Source of the DNA: Promerops cafer
Lineage: Eukaryota > Chordata > Aves > Passeriformes > Nectariniidae
Assembly (NCBI GenBank): GCA_013398275.1
Contig: VZSE01008498.1
Coordinates: 701,873-765,872 of the forward strand
Direction of reading: 5' to 3'
DNA: 64,000 bases
Under the pieces are notes generated by a model that ran no database searches, had not been told where the DNA came from, and saw only the letters and a list, made by a program, of their open reading frames with translations. Position 1 is the first letter of the stretch. Every line of letters starts with the position of its first letter. Below, piece by piece: positions 12,405 to 23,530 of this stretch. A program made the translations under genes and the position numbers.

Positions 12405-13867
12405 AAAGCATGGCCAAGCAAAAATCATTCTTAGCAGTTTAATTGTTAATGCATGATTTGTCTTGCTTTTGCACTAGTTAAACTGCAATGTGGAATGGAA
12501 GGCGCCGTTTCTTGGTGCCTTCTTAAGTGCTGCCTTTCCCTCTGCAAGGGTGTGGTAGCAGGACCTTCCCTGAGTGATGTAGATATAAAGGTACTTGAAT
12601 ATCAGAAGTTGCAGGTGGATGAATGAACAGTGAGTAGTAGTGGGGTCTATTGGTGGTGGTTTTTTAAATGAACCATTTCTACACTTCTCAATAAAGTTCC
12701 TTCTGGTTACAAATCTTTCTGATGGTATTTGGTGGGGGTGCCAGCCCTGCCAGTTGGTACCTGCTGTGGTTTCTGAATGAAATAAGTGTCTTCTAGCATT
12801 CTGTTGGTTTGACATGTTTAATAAATAACAGCAATGAATTCATCGTAGTGCAATAATAGTGATCATGAGATAAATAGCATAGTGATTTTTTTGGGTGATT
12901 TTGTAGTTAGTTGGACAGAAGGAAAATAAAATCTTTGAGTTTCACCCTTAATTAATGGACTGCTACAACATGAGTTACTATGTGTTTGATGGAAAATAAG
13001 ATATTTTTCCAGCTTTACCAGCCAGAAAAGAGTAGCTCCTGAACAGAAGAATTTTGCCTCACAGGAAAGGTGAACTTCCACTGTAGTCTGAAACATGAGT
13101 GATGATTTCATCGCTGGCTTAGCCTATCTGGGGAAATATTTCACTCTGTTATATCAGGCATAAGTGGGGAACTCCCATGTCCGTGGAGTTTCAAAGAATG
13201 TGGTCAATTGGGCAAATGCAGCATCTCTAAAAAAGAATTACAATCATAATTCAAACATAGATCACAAATATTTGATCAAAGAACTGTTTAGAGGCTGTTT
13301 TAGGGTACTGTCGTTGTCTACTTGGCCAACTCTGTATTTTGGGGACTCTTCTCTGGGTAGACCAGTGACTTTTGTATAAGCACATCTTCTAGAAAGGCAT
13401 CTATTCTTGACTGGAAAACATCAAGGAATGATAAAACTAACACTTTCTTTGGCGCTTCCTTTCAATAGCTAATTAGCCTTCCTGTACAAAATGGTGGTGA
13501 AAAAATGCTTGTGCACACTAAAATAGCCTTCTCTAATGTGTTTTTCTCTTTTGCTCACAAGTTATCATCAAGTCACCTCTCATTCTTCTATTTATAAACT
13601 AAATAGATTCATATCTTTAAGTCTTCATTAGACATTGAGTTATTTCTCTGGCTGTCATCATCATCTTTCCCATTTTTCATCATTGTAAAAAACCCTAACA
13701 AACATCTGAACTATGTATTGCTTGCCAGCACTGTGTTTGCCAGCACCTCTGTTTCCACTATTGTATGTGGAGATAAAATTGTCTCCCTAATGCTTGTGCA
13801 CTTGTTTGTAACATTGTGGATCATATTACATTTTTTCTTCTACTGTATTTCTTTGGGAGGCTCTGTA

Positions 13868-13891
13868 ATATATATATATATATATATATAT
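13868..13891. repeat. (AT)n microsatellite
   Basis: A pure AT dinucleotide run of about 12 units in the GADL1 intron. Confidence 0.95.
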
Positions 13892-15904
13892 TTAGGTGAT
13901 GAATGCTGAAATGAAAAGTTTTCTTGTGTGTATAAATTACTAATTTGAGAACAAAATAAATTGTCAAGACATCTTGGGTGGTTTGGTTATTTTTCCCATT
14001 GGCCTATGGAAAACAAACTGACATCCCAGATAAACCAGTTGGTCCTATGATCTGGGAATCTTTGTTTAAGAGCAGTCTTGACTGTTTTAAAGCATTCACA
14101 TAAATGACCTAATTACCAAACTTTGTGGTCTGCCTCTTCACAGAACTTTTAAAAGCTGATTTTGGCTTGGGTGTAGAGTGAAAACAATTGCAGAGAAGTC
14201 AGTTGCTTGCCAGGAAGGACATTTGGCTTCTGATGTGTGACCTGGAAGCTCATATGAATTTTGTTTTATTTTTGACTGCTACAGTCATTTCAGAGTCACT
14301 GGTTCTAGGGTAGTCATCCATTTTGAGCTGTCTCTGGTTTTTTCTTTGCATGCATAACTTACCTTTTGAGTGAGTTTGAGCAGTTCAGGTCTGTGCAATG
14401 GCTTGTCTTCCTCGTTTTTCTCCCTTTGTGAGTCTCTCACTTGCGAATGGTATCAGGTGTCATTTATTGACTTTTGGAAAGCCAACAGTGAGGATCAGCA
14501 TCAAGGTTAATCCTGGTCTCTGTGGAGCCTCACTAGCAGCAATGTTTGATTGATGCTCTGTTTTTCCTGTGTGGGGAGGTATTCTAGTTATTCAAATTCT
14601 TGCTTAGTTCTACTGCATTCCTGTTGTGTGGTCCTAATTTTTTTGTGCTGTTCCTATGTGAATTGTTCCTGCTATTTTTCATTTAAATGGCTTGTGTAAG
14701 GCTTTTCTATTAATGCTCTAAGTGCAAATAAATCATCAAGAAAACTTGGAATATCAGCAAAATAATGAAGGTGGGCTGACCCAAAAAAATTATGCTTGGC
14801 AAAGATATAAATATAACTGAACACAAAAGACTACATTTTGAATCTATTTCTATAAATTTTAGAATTTCTTTGTATTCTTATCCTTTAACTCATTATAAAT
14901 TAAATCCAGCATGAGCTTTTCTTTTTTAACTTTAGGTTCACATTGACTTAAGCAACCTTATTTCACTAGGTCTATCTCCTTACCACTTCTAATACTAGTG
15001 CTTGTTTTCTGACATTTCCACAGTATCCTCAAAAATTTTCCACAGCTCCACTGAGCTGTTTTTAATCTTAGCCATCCGGGTCTATAGACCTAAAAATTTA
15101 TCTTCAGTAGATCTTTAACATCCCAATGGCTGCTGATGGCTTGGAAGGCTCATCAGATTTGTGGTAGGAATGCCTTCCAGCAGATAAAGAAAGCTTATTG
15201 AACATTTCTGCCTTGCCTGCATTTTTAATGATTTAACCATGGATAGGGCTTCAGTCATCCCTAATGTACATACTAAACTACTTCTTCTTCTTTCCTTAGT
15301 CCTGTCAATCAAGGTTTTCTTTTCCTTCTGATAAATTTTCTTCATGTCACATTTGTATTGATTGCTATCTGATCTGCTTCTCTCTTTCAACTTGTTAAAT
15401 ATTTCTTTACTATCTTCCCTTTGCCAATAAATTGGGATGGGCTTTTAGATAAAGCTGTCTTCTTTCTTGATTGAAGGACTGCAGCTTTTGGCCATCTAAT
15501 CTCTTCTTAAAGAGCTTTAAGCCTTCATCTATCTTTTCCACCTGAAGTTTTTTGGAAATTAAGTCTTTTTGTGATTGTGACCATCCTTTTCCTTAGGCTT
15601 CACTGAGTATAGTCACGTTGTGGTGAATTCACAGGGGGAAGTGCTGATTTATAGACCAGTGAGTAATTTCTTTGGGCCACAATATGGTTGGAAATTAAGA
15701 TGTATCCTACTGGGTCTGCACCACCCTGCTGGTGAGTTGGGACAGGGTGTGCAAAACTGATTTTTGGATGAATTAGAGTCTGTGGATGTGATGGGTCAAT
15801 GTGGTGACTGCTGGGGAAGGAAGGTAAGAGAAGGCCAGTTCTGGGTATCCATGTGTCTTGGCTGCTTGAATGATGCCTCAATTTGATTAATATTATGTAG
15901 ATTT

Positions 15905-16060
15905 CTGCAGCTATCCCATCCCTGGAAAGATTCAGGGTCAGGCTGGATGAGGCTTTGAACAACCTTCATGTACTTGAAGGTTTCCCTGCTCGTTGCAGGG
16001 TTGTTGGACCAGATGACCTTGAAAGGTCAACACAAACTATTCTGTGTAGTGTTTGTGCTT
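15905..16060 (+). mobile_element. CR1 LINE 3' fragment
   Basis: It contains the CR1 3'-region order: CATCCCTGGAAAGATTCAGG, then GGCTGGATGAGGCTTTGA, then a TTGCAGGGTTGTTGGACCAG block, then GACCTTGAAAGGTC. The final hexamer repeats are decayed. It directly abuts the CpG-rich patch that follows. Confidence 0.85.
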
Positions 16061-16129
16061 GTGAGTCAGGTTGTTTTGCACAATCAACAACAGCTACAAG
16101 GCAGTTGTGTTGACTGGAGGACTCACTGC

Positions 16130-16470
16130 TGGAGCTGCCAAAGCGCTCTGCTGGAAGCGGTTAGGGATGGTGGCTAGGACCTGGCTGGAGGACCTGCCCT
16201 CCTGGATCCCAAGGATGGGAACTCTGCTGTGTCAGGGCTCAGGGCTCGGGTCCAGCCGGCTGAAGAGCTACGTGCGCAGTTGGGGTCCCCCCTGGAGCAC
16301 GCTTTTCCAAGAGGCTGTGCGGCCGCAGGTAGTAGAGCCAGGCGACCATCGGGAGGCACCAGAGCGACAGCAACGCGTCCGAACCGCTCGGTAGCGCTCA
16401 GGCTGTTAATGTGTCTTCGGTGCAGTCACGGAAAAACGCCCCCGTGTCTGAGCGGGGCAAGACATTTCTT
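16130..16470. promoter_or_regulatory. CpG-rich island inside GADL1 intron
   Basis: About 340 bases with roughly two dozen CpG dinucleotides by eye, including GCGGCCGC-like, ACGCG and GCTCGGTAGCGC clusters. The surrounding intron is AT-rich and CpG-poor. Overlapping open frames on both strands (16071-16394 plus, 16229-16531 plus, 16174-16359 minus) are a by-product of the GC content and resemble no known family. It could be an internal promoter or enhancer, or the trace of a GC-rich insertion. No splice sites or TATA box single out a transcript. Confidence 0.45.
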
Positions 16471-16590
16471 CCACTTCTTCAATCAACATCATTCCCTCAG
16501 TAATACTGCAAGTTCTGTTTTGAAGGCATGAGCTGTTAAAGAATAAACTAGCAAGCATGAATTATCTCCTACTTTCCCGGCAGCACTAGC

Positions 16591-16638
16591 TTTTCCTTTC
16601 TTTTATTTTCTTTTATTTTCTTTTCTTTTTCTCCCTTT
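16591..16638. repeat. TTTTC/TTTTA pyrimidine-rich microsatellite
   Basis: Imperfect pentamer units of CTTTT and ATTTT form a polypyrimidine tract just downstream of the CpG-rich patch. Confidence 0.85.
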
Positions 16639-18330
16639 CAATCCTTTGTTTAAAGTTACATACTGATTTGCAAGGCTTAGACTAAAAAGCTACTTTGTAT
16701 AAGCTATATTGAATAATTATCATCGAGAGATCGGTGTCTAACAAAGTATGAAACTTGTAAGGATTTTATAGTTCTTCCTAGGCATTTGAGTGTCTTATAT
16801 GGAGTCTGAACACAGTAATATTTGAGGAGTTAATATACATTTTTAACAGTAGTTGAGTGCTGGTTTTTTGTTTGATTTTTTCCCTGAGACTTCTGCTGAC
16901 GGTCTGAATTTCAGATGTGAAGGGATACCTATAGACATTATTTCTGGCTTGTTGCTGTATGAGGTTATTAGCATGGGTAGATAATGTATAACAGTGACTG
17001 TAGGCTACTGGTAAGTCATGGTGTTGAGGCATCTTTGCTCCTTCACCTGGCCTCAGAAGAAAATGGGGGGAAGGAAGCATTTTTTCCTTTAAAAAGAAGG
17101 CTGTTCTGCTGTCTACAGGCAAGTTCTTCTTCCCATTGTCTCCTGAAACTCCTGCTAATCTTTGATGGAAATTCACAGTATTAATATTTAATATTGAAGG
17201 TATAAGCCTGTTTTAATAGACATATTTTCTGTTTTGTTTTGGTCTTTTTAAGTAAGTTCCTGAGGGTGAAGATATTGAGTTTCTGAGGGTGGAGCCTCAG
17301 TATGATTTCTGAAAAGCGAGTCTGTTATCCAAGAATTGGCCTTGGTTGACCAGTACTGTTGAAAAGCACAGTCCACGTTGTCCTGAGTCATCTCCAATGG
17401 TCAACACCTAAAGCTCCCAGGGGCTTTTATCCCCAGTGGTACTGATAGTCTTCCTCTGCCCAGTTATCCTACTGATTTACCAGGCTTGAAGTCCCCACTG
17501 TATGTATAAATGTTGAAGCACAGTCAGAATGCGGGCTTTAGTTATAAAAATGCACACAGTAAATTTTTGTAAGTGAAGAATTTTGCAAATAGTGTTTCTG
17601 ACTTGACAAAAAAATCAGAAAACAATGAAATGAATGTAGAATTTAAACATATGGAAGAGGCTTGGTGAAAGGACTCCTTGCTTGAAACCATGTTGCTCCT
17701 TCTCACTAAGTAAGTTGGACTGGAAAAGACACTATTTCACTATGCAGGTCTTGCTTTCTTTATATCCCTAGACCATCATAGTCAAAACTACTAGAAAACA
17801 GTATTTTCATGAAACATCTGACTTTTATCAGGCAGATAGGGGCATCTGGAAATTCCTGCTTTTTCAAGTTCACTAAGCCTATTTGATGTCTTCTAGAAAT
17901 GATGAAAAGAATTGTTAATCCTGCTGCTGCTTAACTTTAAATCTGTCTGGCAATCCTTAAACCTGTGCAGTTCTGTAATTCATGCACTAGATGGTGATCA
18001 AAAGCAGCCCAAGAGGTGTTCTCTCTCCTTCCCAAAATCACAGCTGATGCTGGAAAATGAAAGCACGGACTGACAGTTTTTCCTGCCAAGCTTATAAACT
18101 TTTATTGCTGTCCGTTACTGATTAATCTATTTAGTAAAATAATCTTAGAAATCAGGGTAGAGGTGCTGCTAAATTCATATATCCTGTTCTAACTGTGATT
18201 TTTTAAAATCAGGTGCTGGATATAAGCATAGGAAGTGCTTCTCTCTGACCAATTGTGAAACAAGCATCAAATATTCCATAACTTCAGGCTGGGGTTCATG
18301 TTGTTTCCACAATACAGGAATTCAAATATA

Positions 18331-18384
18331 CTTGAAATATATATATAGTTCTACAACTATATAATATATATAGTTCTTGAAATA
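18331..18384. repeat. AT-rich imperfect palindrome
   Basis: Two TATATATAGTTC-like copies and a central CTACAACTATATA segment, bracketed by CTTGAAAT and CTTGAAATA. The result is an AT-rich self-complementary stretch of about 54 bases. Confidence 0.7.
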
Positions 18385-20391
18385 ATTGCTATGGACTGAA
18401 ACTTAAGTCTCTGAATGTACAGATTGATTACCATTGGCTAAGACAAGGTAGTAATGAAAAAGTGGAGGGCATTACTCTGAAAATATGATTACAGTTTTTA
18501 TAAGATTAAAAACAAACCAAGGAAAACCCCTTTCTGTACTGCCCACCCTGAAATTATAAAACCTGCTCTAGTCCTGTACTTTCAGATTACTACTGGCTTC
18601 AAGGGGAAAGATTGAAAGATGTGTTTTGGATTCTGTAACTGGAAAAAATGCATCCCACTGAAGAGAATCAGTCAAAAGTGTTCTTTTACTGAAAAAGGCA
18701 AGGTATAATATTCAGGAATGGAGGCTGATAGGTGGACCTAGACAGATCTGGGACAAGGGGAAATCTAGTACAGGACTGTGCAGAGTGACTGTGGGTAGAA
18801 AATATCAATGGTGCAGTGTTTAGATAGCAAGAGGGAAATGTACAAAACAAAGGACTGTAAGTTGATGACGTACAACACACTGGACTGTACTATAGCTATT
18901 ATAGGCCAAATAAATATTGTTCAAATAAATAGCTAAAAGAAGGAGCGTGTCACATGAACAATAAATGTTAATAGCAGGGAAAAGTTCTCTTTTGTTCTCT
19001 GTGTACATCTGTAAGGAAGCAGAAGCCTGTCTTGTGACTAGTGTTCAGAGCCACTCACATGCATACATCCTTCCTCTGGCAAGGTTAAAAGCTGGTGGAA
19101 ACAACCCTCATTCTGCTCCAGTGTGGGAGGAGGTGCCATGGGTGACGGCTATGGCAAAAGATGCAGTGCTGTGGAGCCACCTCCATGTATGGAAAGATGG
19201 ATGGATGAGATCTGATGGTTCATGGAGCAATGACATGGCTTAAATTAGGCTTAAACTGAACATCTGGGTTGTCTTTTTTTTTTTTTTTTCTTCTGAGCAG
19301 AGCACAGGCACTCAGTGCAGAGTCTTTATCCCAGAAGCTGGATAAAGAGATCCCTCTTGGATTTAACCTCAGTGTGAATATTTGTAACTCTTTGTGACTT
19401 CTGTGAGGCAGGCAGTGAGGGCACAGATCATCAGTGGTGAGGAATCTGGATAGCAGCAAATACGTATCTCCTCACAGGCAATTGTAGGGTTAAAAGAGCA
19501 AAAGGAAATTTGATGCAGCTACAACGTGTTTTACACTGGTGATCTGTGTAGCAACGAGGAAGTGCATGGAAAAGCAAAATTCCAGACAACTGAGTTGATG
19601 ATATGATTCATACACTGACTTTTTCACTCAGCACTCATCCCAGTTATAATGAGAATCATCTGAGTGAAGTAAAATAACCACAGTTTGAAGCTTGTAGGAG
19701 GGCAGCAGCCTATAGCCATGCTAGATGTGAGAGTCATTTGCTCTGTAGCCTGTTGGAGAGCTCTGCCATGTTACAAGATGAAGCTTTTCCTTTGGTTTGT
19801 GTTTTTTGGAGGTGTCCACTGCAACCCTGGCTTTCATTCTAAATTGGTCCTACACAGAGGCATGTATACATATATGTAACATATGCATGCAAATGATCTG
19901 TGCTTACAGGAAAAATGTATCTTTGCATGTACATATGGCCAGCTTGGCAGCAGTGCACTAAAGGAATTTGTATATGCTAAATTTATAAAAACTGGCTCCA
20001 AACACAGAAGGGAAATAGCGTCAAGAGAGTTTAGGCACACCCTTAGGATAGTGCTAGCACATATTCTCACAACTGTTCTTGGTTAAAGATGGCTCTCGCT
20101 CAAACAGCATCAGAAATGCAAACCTCACATTGCCTCATTCTGTGCAGTTTAAGTTCTTGATCTTAGAGAACTTAACATATGATAAAATAATGAGGTAAAA
20201 ACATATGTGGATTTAATTATAGTCTGAAGTTCCATTTCAAGTTCATGCCAGATGAAGCTCCAACCCAGAGTTTTCTGATGATCAGTGTGCATTTTTGGGA
20301 CCAATGGGATGCTCCTGAGATAAAATGCATATGATTTCTTATACATAGAAAATTATTCAAAGCACAGATCCCTACCATTTCGGTGAAAACC

Positions 20392-20440
20392 ACAGAATCA
20401 TAGACTGGTTTGGGTTGGGTTATCAATCACTTCAGAGCAG
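20392..20440 (-). mobile_element. short CR1 3'-tail fragment
   Basis: On the plus strand it reads CACAGAATCATAGACTGG followed by TTTGGGTTGGG, the reverse of the CR1 3' terminus. The body is almost entirely missing, leaving about 50 bases. Confidence 0.7.
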
Positions 20441-20572
20441 TGGCAATTCAGTACAATGTCAGAAGGTGGCTGGCCTTGGGACCCAGCAACATTCCTCCTT
20501 TTGTAGCCCAGTAGGCGTGAGACCACTGTGGTTCCCTGTCCTCAAGTCCAGTGAGTACACAAATTCCAAGAG

Positions 20573-20609
20573 GTGCACATGTGCACACATGTGCATGCAC
20601 ACACACACA
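20573..20609. repeat. alternating purine-pyrimidine (TG/CA) tract
   Basis: TGCACATGTGCACACATGTG continues into CATGCACACACACACA, a nearly unbroken purine-pyrimidine alternation of about 36 bases. It contains the palindrome TGCACATGTGCA and could adopt Z-DNA. Confidence 0.85.
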
Positions 20610-21045
20610 GAGAAAATACATGATGTGCACATAGCTGGCTGCAAGATCAGTACAGAGGGCAGTGTCTTTACTGGCATCCCCGTGAACGCATCTAAAATCA
20701 TGTCATACAGGCATGGACGCTACAAACAAATATATTCTCTTCAGCTGGTAAGGACTGAAGTCTTGAAATATACGCACATTCCTGTCTCTCTAGTAGCTGG
20801 TTTTGGAAATTGAGTCTATCCAGTTGCTGACATCTTGGTTGCAGGTATTCAGACCTCCTGTCCTGCTATCTGGCTTGTCCATCTTGGAGTTTATTAATGT
20901 TCACACATACACACAGAAGAAAGAAATCGGTTTTAATAAGAATACAGGATAGTCTGCAGTGATTAAGTGCAGGCTTGAGATAGGTAAAGGTGCTGACCAT
21001 CTGTCTTTGTATCTGCCCTGTTAATCTTGTTTTCCCTGTATTTTA

Positions 21046-21890
21046 ATGCACAAAATCACTTAGGGTGGAAAAGACCTCTAAGATCTAGTCCAATCTTGCA
21101 CTGACCACCACCTTGTCAACTAGACCATGGAACTAGTCACATCAGTTGGAAGTGTCACATCCAGTTGTTCCTTGAACACCTCCAGGGATGGTGACCCCAT
21201 CACCTATATAGGCAATCCATTCCAGTGTTTAATAACTCTTTCTGTGAAGTAATTTCCCCTGAAGCCCAACCTGAACCTCCCCTTGTGCAGCTCAAGGCCA
21301 TTTCCTCCTTGTGTTGTCAGTGGGAGCCTGGGAGAAGAGGCTGCCCCTCATCTGGCTACACCCTTCTTTCAGGTACTTATGGAGGGTGCAAAGGTGCTCT
21401 CTGAGCCCCCTTTTCTCCACACTAAACTACCCCAGCTACCTAGCAGCTCTGCATAGGACTTACTTTCCAGACCTTTCCCTAGCTCTGTTGCCCTTCTCCG
21501 GGCTCTCTCCAGCACCTCGATGTCTTTCTTGTAGTGAGGGGCCCAAAGCAGGACACAGGACTTGACGTGTGCCTTCACCACTGCTGAGCACAGGGGGACA
21601 ATCACTGCTCTGGTCCAGCTGGCCACATTATTTTTATACAGGCCAGGATGCCGTTGGCCTTCTTGGCCACCTGGGCACACACTGTCTCATGTTCAGCTGG
21701 TTGTCAACCAGCACCCCCAGGTGCTTTCCCACTGAGCCGTTTTCCAGCCACTCTGCTCCAAGCCTGTAACGCTGCATGGGGTTTCCTTGCTTTCCCCCAT
21801 CCTCCTGACCTCTCTCTGTTCACATCTTTGGTTCTTCACCTAAACATCCCATAATACGTTTTCCACACTTGGTTGCCCTTGAATCTTCTT
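21046..21890 (-). mobile_element. long CR1 LINE fragment (about 0.85 kb)
   Basis: On the plus strand it starts AAAATCACTTAGGGTGGAAA and continues through the CR1 order: GACCACCACC, TTCCTTGAACACCTCCAGGG, GCTCAAGGCCATTTCCTCCT, CGGGCTCTCTCCAGCACCTC, GTAGTGAGGGGCCCAAAGCA, GGCCTTCTTGGCCACCTGGG and CAACCAGCACCCCCAGGTGC. It is the longest CR1 in the window. Minus-strand pieces of the CR1 ORF2 C-terminus are recognisable (for example TRAVIVPLCSAVVKAHVKSC at about 21566-21625) but are frameshifted and stopped. It is inactive and 5'-truncated. Confidence 0.92.
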
Positions 21891-23473
21891 GTAGTCCGGA
21901 TATCCTCCCTCTGTATTTTGTCCAGTGCAGCTTTTGGGGCAATCCACCAGTTAGAAACAGCAGAGGAACATGGGTTTTAGATAGCTTTCATTCAAGATAA
22001 ACTGTCTGCATGGACTTCATCTGACCTTGCTTTAGCCAACTAAAACTTAGGCAGAGGTCTTCCACAGAAGCCCATGTAGGAGGAGAGAAGCTTTTCCAAA
22101 CTGAGCCCATCTATCTTAAGGCCTGTCTTATTCTAGGATGAGATTAATCACTCTCTAGCAGTGCCTCTTTTTCTCCCTTAACTAAAGACAAAGCCTAGAT
22201 GGCTTGCATAGGCTAGATGTCTAACCTTTAGACTGCCAAAATGATGGGAATACAATCCTACTTCCACATTTTATCCTCAGTGCTGAAGGCTGTGTCTCTG
22301 GGTAACATGTTGCACAATTCAATGTACCTAACACTTCCTCTCAAGATTTTGCTCCCCTTATGTGCGAGGCTCTTACAAAAATAACCAACAACAGTCTGTA
22401 AACAGTGTGGGTCCTGAAGGAAAAATACTGTCAAAGATCAATCTAAGTCAATATACAGAGCTGGAACTTGGGAAATGGTAGTCTGTGTTAGTGATGTGTG
22501 TGGTATAAAGGAGATGGAGCGACCAGGATCTGATTTTCTGTGATCCCTCACTGAGCTTTCACCAAGAGTGAAGCTCACAGCAGTCAGCAGCCCTGGGTGT
22601 GCACTGTGGAGTGCTACCCACCAGAGGAGCTGGCCTCTGCACTGCAAGGGGGCACTCAGCATTGCATCCTGCTGCTGCTGTTCAGCTGGGGTTCCTCCAG
22701 GAAGGAAACCTCTTTGACCCAAATTAGATGAGTTTGTGTGTATTCTGCAAGAGTATTTGCAAGGCCAATTTGCACTAAAAATACCCTGTCCTGCTCACTA
22801 ATGTACCTGAGTGATGTCTAGCTTTGGCATAGAGTTGTGATTAAGATCTCAGTCATTATTTCCTTTCTGTGTGACTCAGTTCCTTTCAGAGATTAAGGTG
22901 GAGATAATAGTATTTCTTCTTATCTAAGAAGTACATTGAAATGTGAAGATGGAAAGCACTGTAAAACTCCAAAATGGGAGGAATTTTTCACGTATACTTA
23001 GGAGTATAGCTCCTTTTCTCTTTTTCTTTTCCCTAAAAGTAGCTACTTACTGATTTGTGTCTCTCGTTCTTACCTGCCTAGAGCATGACAAGTAGATGGA
23101 TGTGGCTTTAAGAGCATCAGGTTTTTAAGGCAAATAAAAAAGTTTAAAAAATGCTTTAGTTCAAACAGAGCTTTTGATTCCTTAGCTGTGCTGGTCCTGG
23201 CAGAAGAATGTAAGAAAGGTCTATAGCAGCATGAAGGAGAACCTAATGAAATGCACAACAATATAGTCATGATAGAGAAAAATAAACATTTCTATCTCCA
23301 TATATTTAATTTTATTGAATATTATATGATTTAATTCTCAAAGCACAGTAATAACGACCCATGCAATACTAATGACTATTGGCAACAAGGCTCAAGAGGA
23401 CACACAGTCTAATTAGCTTTAATAGGATGGATTTAATAATACATTGGATTAACATCTGTTAGAATGAAGTATA

Positions 23474-23530
23474 AAGATTTATTGTTCTCTGAATAAATAT
23501 TGACCTCTTGCTCTCAGGTCAATAAATCTT
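23474..23530. repeat. nested inverted repeat with everted AGGTCA half-sites
   Basis: AAGATTTATTG (23474-23484) is complementary to CAATAAATCTT (23520-23530). Inside it, ATTGACCT (23499-23506) pairs with AGGTCAAT (23516-23523). The two hairpins compete for the same right arm. TGACCT, 9 bases, AGGTCA is the geometry of an everted nuclear-receptor half-site pair. No binding is implied without data. Confidence 0.6.

Noticed and set aside
16071..16531. Coding frames in the CpG-rich patch
   Set aside because: Three frames on two strands are open at once because of high GC. None shows a family motif, so I call a CpG island rather than a gene.
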